Below, piece after piece: positions 55,942-64,000 of a DNA stretch of 64,000 nucleotides. The position numbers and the translations under genes are program-made. The notes below the pieces were generated by a model. It worked only from the letters and a program-made list of their open reading frames with translations, did not search any database and was not told where the DNA came from. Position 1 is the first letter of the stretch; every line of letters starts with the position of its first letter. This DNA comes from Lotus japonicus (lineage: Eukaryota > Streptophyta > Magnoliopsida > Fabales > Fabaceae). The stretch covers positions 46,626,495 through 46,690,494 of the forward strand of contig NC_080045.1 of assembly GCF_012489685.1 (NCBI RefSeq), given 5' to 3'.

Positions 55942-58900
55942 ATGGCAGCAGACGAAGGAAAGGTGAAAATTGAGAAGTTCGATGGTGCAGACTTCAGTTT
56001 TTGGAAGATGCAAATAGAGGACTATTTGTACCAAAAAGGAATGCATGAACCTCTCACGAGTAAACCAACATAAATGAAGGAAGAAGACTGGAAACTTCTT
56101 GACATAAAGGCTCTTGGAGTCATTCGGTTGACGCTGTCTCGTAATGTTGCTTTCAACATAGCCAAAGAAAAGACCACGGCAGATCTTATGAAGGCTCTTT
56201 CCAACATGTACGAAAAGCCTTCAGCTTCAAACAAAGTTCATTTGATGAAGCGGTTGTTGAACTTACGGATGGCAGAAGGAGCGTCAACGGCGCAACATCT
56301 CAACGAACTCAGCACGGTCACAACCCAGTTGAGCTCAGTTGGACTTGAATTTGATGATGAAGTACGGGCTTTGATACTTTTGTCTTCCCTACCAGAGAGT
56401 TGGAATGCTACTGTCACAGCTGTGAGTAGCTCATCGGGAAGCAGCAAGTTGAAATTTGATGATGTTCGTGATTTGGTTCTCAGTGAGGAGATCCGACGGA
56501 GAGAGTCGGGTGAATCATCAACCTCTTCAGTATTGCATACAGAGTCAAGAGGGAGAAGTTCAACCAGAGGAAGCGGACGTGGTAAATCAAAGGAGAGGCG
56601 ATCCAAGTCCAGAAACCATCATAATTCTAACAACTCAAAGACTATTGAGTGTTGGAAATGCGGGAAGACAGGACACTACAAAAACTAGTGCAGGAGTGCA
56701 CCGAAGAATCAGGAGGCGAAAGAAGAGGCAAATGTTGCTTCCACCTCAGGAGGAGATGTGCTGATATGTTCTTTGGAGAACAAGGAAGAGTCTTGGGTGT
56801 TAGACTCTGGAGCATCCTTTCACGCAACTCCACATAGAGAATTCTTCGAGAGTTATGTCTCTGGAAACCTCGGTAACGTTTACCTTGGTAATGAACAACC
56901 TCTTGAGGTCGTTGGAAAAGGTGTAGTAAAGATCAAGTTGAACGGGTCTGTATGGGAACTGAAGAATGTCAGACACGTTCCTGACCTGTCAAAGAACTTA
57001 ATCTCAATGGGCCAGTTGGACGATGAAGGTTACAAAACAACCTTCGGTGAAGGACAGTGGAAAATCTCAAAGGGTGCAATGACGATAGCTCGCGGTAAAA
57101 AGGTTGGTACTCTTTACAAAACAGCAGGAGCATGTCATTTGAACACAGTTGCATCAAAGGAAAATCCCAACCTATGGCACCAAAGACTTGGCCATATGAG
57201 TGAGAAAGGAATGAAGCTCATGCACTCAAAGGGGAAACTTCCAGGTCTTCAATCAGTGGAAATTGACATGTGCGAAGACTGCATATTTGGAAAGCAGAAG
57301 AGAGTCAGCTTTCAGACAAGTGGAAGAAATCCAAAGAAGGAGAAGCTTGAGCTTGTTCACTCTGATGTTTGGGGTCCAACAACTGTCTCATCAATTGGCG
57401 GGAAACGATACTTTGTGACTTTTATTGATGACCACTCCAGAAAGGTATGGGTCTACTTTATGAAACAAAAGTCTGAAGTATTCGAGGCTTTCAAGATATG
57501 GAAGGCTATGGTGGAAAATGACACAGGGTTGAAGATCAAAAAGCTCAGAACCGACAATGGTGGTGAATATGTAGACACCAGATTCAAGAAGTTCTGCTAT
57601 GAGCACGGAATCAGAATGGAGAAGACCGTGCCGGGTACGCCTCAACACAATGGTGTAGCTGAGCGTATGAACCGAACGTTGACAGAGAGAGCCAGAAGCT
57701 TGCGTGTGCAGTCAGGCTTACCAAAGCAATTCTGGGCAGAAGCAGTCAACACAGCAGCTTACTTGATCAACCGAGGTCCATCGGTACCATTGGAGCATAG
57801 AATACCAGAAGAGGTGTGGAGCGGAAAAGAGGTAAAACTCTCACATCTTAGAGTTTTTGGCTGTGCAGCATATGTGCACATCAGTGATCAAGGCAGAGAC
57901 AAACTCGATCCCAAATCAAAGAAGTGCACTTTCATTGGTTATGATGAAGATGAGTTTGGTTACCGCCTTTGGGGTGACGAAAACAAAAATATGATCCGCA
58001 GTAGAGATGTGATCTTCAATGAGAGAGTGATGTACAAGGACAAACAAAATGCAGGTGCCAGCAACTCAGATTCGAGTGGGCCAGTTTATGCAGAGGTGGA
58101 CGATGTCCCAGAAAGTCCTATTGTTGAGAGTCCTCAGCTAGAGGAATCAACTGAACCAGGAAATGAGCAGCAGTCTGACGTAGCAGAGCATCCTACTCCA
58201 GCTCCTGTTATGAGAAGGTCTTCTCGAACCCCTGTGCCTAACAGGAGATACATGAGCTACATGTTGTTGACAGATGGAGGAGAGCCTGAGGACCATACAG
58301 AAGCATGTCAGACCGCAGATGCGAGCAAGTGGGAGCTTGCCATGAAAGACGAGATGAAGTCTTTGATCTCCAATCAGACATGGGAACTAGCAAAGTTACC
58401 TAAGGGAAAGAAGGCACTTCACAACAAATGGGTGTATCGAGTGAAGGAGGAGCACGACGGCTCTAAAAGATATAAAGCTCGGCTGGTTGTAAAAGGATTC
58501 CAGCAAAAGGAAGGAGTTGATTACACCGAGATTTTTGCACCAGTTGTGAAGCTCAATACTATCAGGTCTGTGTTAAGTATTGTTGCCAGTGAAGAGCTCT
58601 ACCTAGAGCAGTTAGATGTGAAGACTGCATTTCTTCACGGAGACTTAGATGAGGAGATCTACATGCACCAACCTGAAGGTTTCTCAGAGAAAGGGAAAGA
58701 GAATATGGTGTGCAGATTAAAGAAGAGCTTGTATGGCCTGAAACAAGCTCCAAGACAGTGGTACATGAAGTTTGAAAGCTTCATGCACAAGGAAGGTTTC
58801 AAGAAGTGCAATGCTGACCATTGTTGTTTCTTCAAGAGGTATAACTCCAGCTATATCATTTTGCTACTTTATGTCGACGATATGTTAGTAGCAGGTTCAA

Positions 58901-59832
58901 ATATGGCCGAGATCAGAAACTTGAAGAAGCAGTTGTCAAAAGAATTTGACATGAAAGACTTGGGACCAGCGAAGAAGATCCTTGGAATGCAAATCACGAG
59001 AGATAAGCAAAAGGGAACTTTGCAGTTATCTCAGGCGGAGTACATCAACCGTGTTTTGCAAAGATTTAACATGGGCACCGCTAAATCGGTTAGCACACCT
59101 TTGGCTAGTCATTTTCGTCTATCAAAGGATCAGTCTCCTGATACAGAGGAAGAAAAAGAATTAATGGCTAACATTCCGTATGCTTCAGCCATTGGAAGTT
59201 TGATGTACGCGATGGTCTGCACGAGGCCAGACATTGGCCATGCAGTGGGAGTTGTAAGCAGGTTTATGTCAAATCCAGGTAAAGCTCATTGGGAAGCTGT
59301 TAAATGGATTTTGAGGTATCTACGAGGCACTCAAGAAAAATGTTTGTGCTTTAGTAAAGGTGAGCTAAAAGTACAAGGCTACGTAGATGCAGACTTTGCA
59401 GGTGAAGTTGATCACCGGAGAAGCACCACCGGCTACATATTTACTGTTGGTACTACAGCAGTTAGTTGGATGTCGCGGATACAAAAGATTGTTGCTCTTT
59501 CCACTACAGAGGCTGAGTATGTAGCAGTAACAGAAGCTAGCAAAGAATTAATATGGCTTCAAGGTTTGTTAACAGAGTTAGGATTCATCCAGGAGAAGAG
59601 TGTTTTGCATAGTGACAGCCAAAGTGCAATACATTTGGCAAAGAACTCAGCATTTCACTCAAAAACAAAGCACATTGACCTCCGTTATCACTTCATCAGA
59701 TCTCTACTTGAGGATGAAGTACTAACACTGAGGAAGATTCTAGGAAGCAAGAATCCCGCAGACATGTTGACAAAGGTGGTGGCTATTGACAAACTGAAGT
59801 TATGTTCAACTTCAGTCGGCCTGCTAGAATAA
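55942..59832 (+). pseudogene. Tork/Tnt1-like gag-pol polyprotein with two stop codons
   Basis: A single frame of 1296 codons from ATG 55942 to TAA 59830-59832. It is broken only by TAA at 56071-56073 and TAG at 56686-56688, the latter inside the gag zinc knuckle (C-W-K-C, H, stop, C). Domains in order: gag, knuckle, protease WVLDSGASFHATP, GAG-pre-integrase WHQRLGHMSEKGM. The integrase core has D, D and E in LVHSDVWGP, LRTDNGGEY and PQHNGVAERMNRT. RT has LEQLDVKTAFLHGDL and the catalytic YVDDMLVAG; RNase H has GYVDADFAGEVDHRRSTTGY and STTEAEYVAV. Pol itself is open for 1024 codons. Length is close to the family's usual 1300-1330 residues. Confidence 0.95.
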
Positions 59833-59901
59833 CATCCCGGAGAAGGCTGCTGCATGATCGAGGTGTGAAGATTAACTGAAGTCAATCTTCAAGTGGGAGA
59901 T

Positions 59902-60411
59902 TGTAAGTCAACTACCCTATAACCCACTCTATATCCTAGCCTTTTGAAATTGCAAAATGGTGCAGCATGAATCAAGGAACGGTGGCAAGAAAATCAAAAT
60001 TGGCTGCACCGTATGCCAATGAATTCAACATGTGGTTGGCACAAATTAATGTAAATGGTTGAGAAGATAGGTAGACATGCCTATAAATACATATCTCTTC
60101 CACCGGTTCAAGCATCCAACAATTGAGAGCATTACACAGAGCAAGAGTTTAATAGTTAGAGAAAATTTCTAGTGTGAGGAAATTTTGTAAGAGAAACTCT
60201 TAGGTGTAATTGGGTTGTGGGTTTGTGAGAGAGTGTGAGTGTTTGTAAACACAGTGTATATTTCTCCTTTCTATAAAAGGTCTACAGCAGCCCGGAGACG
60301 TAGGCATAATTGGCCGAACTCCGTTATCAATTTGTGTGTGTGCTATTATTCCGCATTTAATCGCTATTCCACGAATCTGATTATGGGGAAATTTTGCGTA
60401 GTTTCCTAACA
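59902..60411 (+). repeat. Tork/Tnt1-like 3' LTR
   Basis: Starts TGTAAGTC after the AAGTGGGAGA polypurine tract and ends CCTAACA. CCTATAAATACA near 60080 is a plausible TATA box. It is the only full LTR of this element. Confidence 0.88.
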
Positions 60412-60419
60412 ATACACCA

Positions 60420-61260
60420 TTAAAATAGGGATCAAGTTCCTCTTACGGTCTTAGAGTGTAAATTATGTGTGTTTGGATGAGCAAATGTAGAAATTCAAGC
60501 GATGTTAAATGTTAAAGATTTTAATTGAATCAATTAAAGTTTATGGATTTTAAAATTTCTTTTTTAGATAAAATAATTGTACTCCTTCAATTGCAAATTG
60601 CTTTGTTTATATGATGTAATTGAATTTTCTTCATCTAATTTTCTCATTTTTTAAAATGAATGATAACTTGTGATGTGTGGATAGCTGCAACTGTGATGGT
60701 CTCTGTTTTGTGTGGTAATTGCATTTTCGCTGCTGCAATTGGGAGAATTCTGATCTGCAGACAGAGTTCTCTAGTATTGGTGAGGCTAGAAAGGTGTGCG
60801 TGATCCTCATAATTCATATCAGATGCCAAGTTTCAAGGGTGAGAGGATTGCTATTGTCTATTGATGTGTTTCAATGGTCTTGATTTGGTGTGTTGTGCTG
60901 TTGCGGGAGAATGCAGAAACTTCGCGGGCAATGGTGAGTGGAAGAGTGGCTTGCTCTTGGAGCCGCTTCAGAAACTTTTCTAGTGCTGAATAGATCTTTT
61001 TTAATTTCCACCTTTGCTATTTGGTGGGAGCTTAGCTTTATTTGTTTCCGTTAAATCTTATTGTGTGTCTTTGGTAGTACGTAGTATCTTTTTCTTTTAG
61101 TTTGTCGTCTGTTATCTTTTCTTTTTGATTAATGTACTGTTTTCTCACTTGGGAGGGGTGTTTCTAAGGCTTTTTATCTATCAATATATATATATTCTTC
61201 TTTCAGAAAAAAAAACATGATAAAATATTCATTTTCAAACTTAATTAATATTATTAGGAT
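60420..61260. other. Spacer with a possible LINE 3' tail
   Basis: No gene. About 60660-61217 is G/T-rich and ends in an A run after CTTTCAG. It reads like a LINE 3' tail, but I found no TSD, so it is tentative. GTGTGTTTGGATGAG at 60466-60480 has an inverted counterpart near 63573. Confidence 0.4.
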
Positions 61261-61269
61261 AATCGTAAT

Positions 61270-63330
61270 ATAAAACTCAACTTGAACAGGTAAGGCAGGC
61301 CTGAATCGCCAGGATCAACCTAAACCAACTAGGATCACATGAAAGGAGCGGGGTCGTCCACAATGGGTCGCGTCGACCTAAACACAACGTTCTCAAATCA
61401 TAACCTTAAACCCAACCTAAACGGGTGAGGATGGCCATAATAGGTCATCCTGCATCGGACCAACCTTAGCCCTAAATCAACACGAAACCCTAAACGCGAT
61501 CCGAACAGAACGGGTCGACCTAAACCTTAAACCGATCATAAATCCGACCTGAACCCCAAAATCAGCCAAAAAAATACTAAAATCTGCCTAAAACCCTAAA
61601 ATCTGCATAAACCCAACCTAAATCCACCAGACCAAGTTGAAACGGTCGGATCAATTCAAACCGGAAGGGCTGACCGGAATTGGTCGGACTAAGACGACCA
61701 AAAATCAACCTTAAACCTTAATCTTTAAACCATTAACCTTAAACTTGACCTGAACGTGGCATGCCAACCTTAACCCTAAGACAGACCCTAAACACGTCGA
61801 GTCGAGCAAGTTGGCACCAGATCGACGCCAATTTGGGCGTGTTGCGCCGAGTCAGACAAGCAAAATGGGTTGGTCATATTTTTGCTCAATGGTAAAACTT
61901 ACATACATTGTCTTATATGATATTTTTACTGTTTTTCAATTAAAATATGACATGTGGATTTTCTTTTCCATATCAGATAATTACAAAGCCCCACCCACCT
62001 ACTTTGTAAAAACCATAACCTCCTTGGCACCTCCCCGTTTACATAACCCTATTGCTAAATCTGAATCACATTCATCAATCTCAAATGTTCACAGGGGATA
62101 ATACATGAATAGTTTCATTTGCAACAACAACCAATGAAGATGATGAAGACCGCAACAAACTAGGAAATGCAAATATGGAAAATTCAAATAAAAAATATAA
62201 CGTTGCTGCTGGTACTTCTTTTCTTATAGCCCCGTAGCACACCAACATTTTATTGACACCATTTGGTCTTTTTTTTTCTTGTGGGAACAACCACAACGTC
62301 GTTTCAGAGTTACCCCGCCACCACTAGACCTGGTGTCGCGAACCAAGAGTGGTAGTGGCCGCCAGAAAGATCTGCAGCAGCGCCCACATAAGTGGACTTC
62401 GCCAGTAGCGGCACCAACATAAACAATTGGTCGGACATGGAAAACGTTACAGAGATATCAATTAAGTTATCATTTTTACGGTGGGTGGGGTTTTGTAGTT
62501 ATTCGATGTGGAAAAGAAAACCCACATGTCATACTTTGATTGAATAACAGTAAAAACAATACATAAGGTATTGTATGTAAGTTTTTCCCTTTAGGTATAT
62601 AGTCAGGTTTTGGGTTTTGGGGTCGATTTTAGCTAGCGTACAGGGCCGATCGGCGTCAGGCTAGGCAGGTTGGAGCCAATTAGGGCATGTCAACGTCGAG
62701 CAGGGCTTGCAAAATGTGCTGGTTAGATTTAGGATATAGGGTCAATTTTAGAGTTTAGGTCATGTTTAGGGGTGATATTAGGGTTCAAGGGTAGGTTGAG
62801 TGTGTGAACGTCGGGTCGGGTTGGCTTCTAGTCAGCTTCAGGTTTGGCGGGTCAATGAAGAGTTCGACGAGTCGGCACCGGGTCGAGTACGTCTACACCA
62901 ATTTGGGTGGTCGGATTAAGTGTTTAGAGTCAATTTTAAGGTTCAAGTCGAGAATAGGGTTTTGGGACTATATTAGGGATTTGTAATGATTTGAGGGTTT
63001 TGGGCTAAAATTAGGGTTTCGAGCCAATTTTACTGTTCAAGTTTGCTTTAGGTTTGATTTTAGGGTTGCGGCCAGCTTTAGGCCTACTTCAAGGTTCAGC
63101 TCGATCTGACACGTTCAGATCGAGTTTAGGTTAAGGGTTTAGGAATTAGGGTTTATGATTGATTTTTGGGTTGCACCCTCGGGTCACCCTGACCAATTTA
63201 GGTCAACCTGACCAACTCAGGGTTGACCCGACATGTTCAAGTCTTTCAATCGGCTTGACACGTCAAGGGTCGGCCTGAAGGGTTCAGGTCAGGTTTAAGG
63301 ATTTTAATAGTTCAACTCTAAAAATGAGAG
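61270..63330. repeat. Large diverged inverted repeat rich in telomere-like and GGTCG motifs
   Basis: The left arm is full of CCTAAA, AACCCTAA and CGACCT; the right arm is full of TTTAGG, TTAGGGTT and AGGTCG. The inner parts pair best: 61894-62005 (ACTTACATACA, ACATGTGGATTTTCTTTTCC, CCCCACCCACC) against 62478-62587 in reverse complement. The unpaired centre is about 470 bases. No transposase or gene is seen. It may be a foldback transposon or two copies inserted head to head. Confidence 0.7.
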
Positions 63331-63893
63331 AGTGGAGAGAAGAGAAATGGAAGGGTATGAGACAGAGGAGGGGGGGGGGGGACGGAGAGGAAATTGAAAT
63401 TCGTTCATTTTAGGGCCACTTCAATTTCTTTGGATCAAAAGTTAGTACAAATACTCAATTTAATTATCATGCATTTTACAATTGCTTTTAAAAAAATCCC
63501 AAAAAATGTATTTCATGAACCATAAAAATACTCAATTTTATTACCAATGCATTTTATACCCCAAAAAGACCTCATCCAAATACACTTTTAAGTTGGAATT
63601 GTGTGTATCTTTCTCTTCATATGTAATAAATAGGTGAAGTACTCTTTGAATATCTATGAAGGGAGTCAGGGAGAGATAGACATGATGTTCACATTAATGT
63701 GACTCACATGAGTTATTCGGACTAGAGAATCTGAGCATAATGAGGCAATTGTTGTCCCTAAGGTCACGACAGAGCTCTAGGTTCCACCGCAGGGGGTACC
63801 TGTAGAAGACACTTTGTCACTCAAGTCAGAGCAAGTGTTGAGAGAATCTAAGAGACTCTGTTTGAACTCAAGTGTAAATGTTACTCCCTCCGT
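63331..63893. other. No recognisable gene
   Basis: A/T-rich sequence with a G run at 63370-63380. CTCATCCAAATACAC near 63571 mirrors 60466-60480. No coding or RNA feature is supported. Confidence 0.5.
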
Positions 63894-64000
63894 TCCTTTT
63901 TAAGTGTCATTCTAGCAAAAAGCTCTCCAACCAAGATAGTGGGTTATTGGAGTTTTTTTTCCCATTCTACCCTCTCACATCCTAATCATGAAGTTATAAA
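63894..64000. mobile_element. Start of a Stowaway-like MITE, cut by the window end
   Basis: TA followed by CTCCCTCCGTTCCTTTTTA is the canonical Stowaway (Tc1/mariner) MITE end. The other terminus lies beyond the window, so size and TSD cannot be checked. Confidence 0.65.

Larger units (their letters stand above)
55782..60411 (+). mobile_element. Tork/Tnt1-like Ty1/copia retrotransposon lacking nearly all of its 5' LTR
   Basis: The internal region is complete, from PBS (TGGTATCAGAGC, 55805-55816) to PPT (AAGTGGGAGA) and a 510-bp 3' LTR (59902-60411). At the 5' side only about 21 bases (55782-55802) match the 3' end of that LTR. The repeat ATACACCA flanks the whole unit at 55774-55781 and 60412-60419. 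The gag-pol frame has two stops. Domain wording is close to transposon TNT 1-94 polyproteins. Confidence 0.92.

Noticed and set aside
56686..56688. TAG within the copia zinc knuckle as a programmed gag-pol readthrough stop
   Set aside because: It replaces a residue between the H and last C of the knuckle, so termination would destroy gag function. A second stop at 56071 shows simple decay, and related elements use one continuous frame.
61270..63330. True telomere or chromosome end
   Set aside because: The telomere-like words are scattered and degenerate, in opposite orientation in two arms, with ordinary sequence beyond both sides.

Overview
This is plant nuclear DNA, most likely from a dicot and plausibly a legume. 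The evidence is plant-type Sirevirus, Tat and Tork/Tnt1-like LTR retrotransposons, a plant L1-type LINE, plant MITEs and SINEs, and an AHL20-like AT-hook gene. About three quarters of the window is transposable element. I see one conventional host gene, no tRNA or rRNA gene, no CRISPR array and no bacterial-style operon. Species is not determinable by reading alone.

Layout. 1-3001 is an almost base-perfect second copy of 16235-19235, cut off by a 100-N scaffold gap (3002-3101); it looks like an assembly duplication. 3102-12811 is a decayed Ty3/gypsy Tat element whose 5' end is lost in the gap. Between pol and its 3' LTR it carries a large antisense gene with one intron and its own TATA box. 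12.8-16.0 kb holds a SINE with target-site duplication (TSD), a 1.7-kb long-TIR element, a second SINE-like unit and the 3' half of another LTR followed by a tRNA-Asp-type PBS. 16.2-20.1 kb is the promoter/leader and the AHL gene, whose conserved N-terminus begins at CTG instead of ATG. 21.3-23.3 kb has a truncated LINE with an 18-bp TSD and a palindromic foldback element with a perfect 9-bp TSD.

23.4-35.5 kb is a LINE broken by two later insertions: a 4-kb solo LTR (perfect 5-bp TSD) in ORF1 and a 1.5-kb long-TIR element in the RT domain of ORF2. 35.56-35.93 kb is a Harbinger-type MITE. 36224-52100 is a young, nearly complete Sirevirus: LTRs differ at about ten sites by hand count, with TSD TGAAT, gag, pol, an env-like ORF with a single stop, an array of polypurine tracts and a short antisense ORF with a TATA box. 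Its RNase H region is split by a second solo LTR (TSD TGCAG) of the same family as the first. 52.87 kb is a CACTA-type terminus; 54.83 kb is a 62-bp LINE insertion with a 15-16-bp TSD; 55782-60411 is a Tork/Tnt1-like copia with a full 3' LTR but only about 21 bp of 5' LTR. 61.3-63.3 kb is a large diverged inverted repeat rich in telomere-like motifs, and a Stowaway-like MITE begins at 63894.

The elements form a readable nesting order: LINE, then solo LTR 1 and the MITE; Sirevirus, then solo LTR 2. The most unusual theme is that two unrelated LTR retrotransposons, Tat and Sirevirus, each carry an antisense coiled-coil ORF behind its own TATA box just upstream of the 3' LTR.
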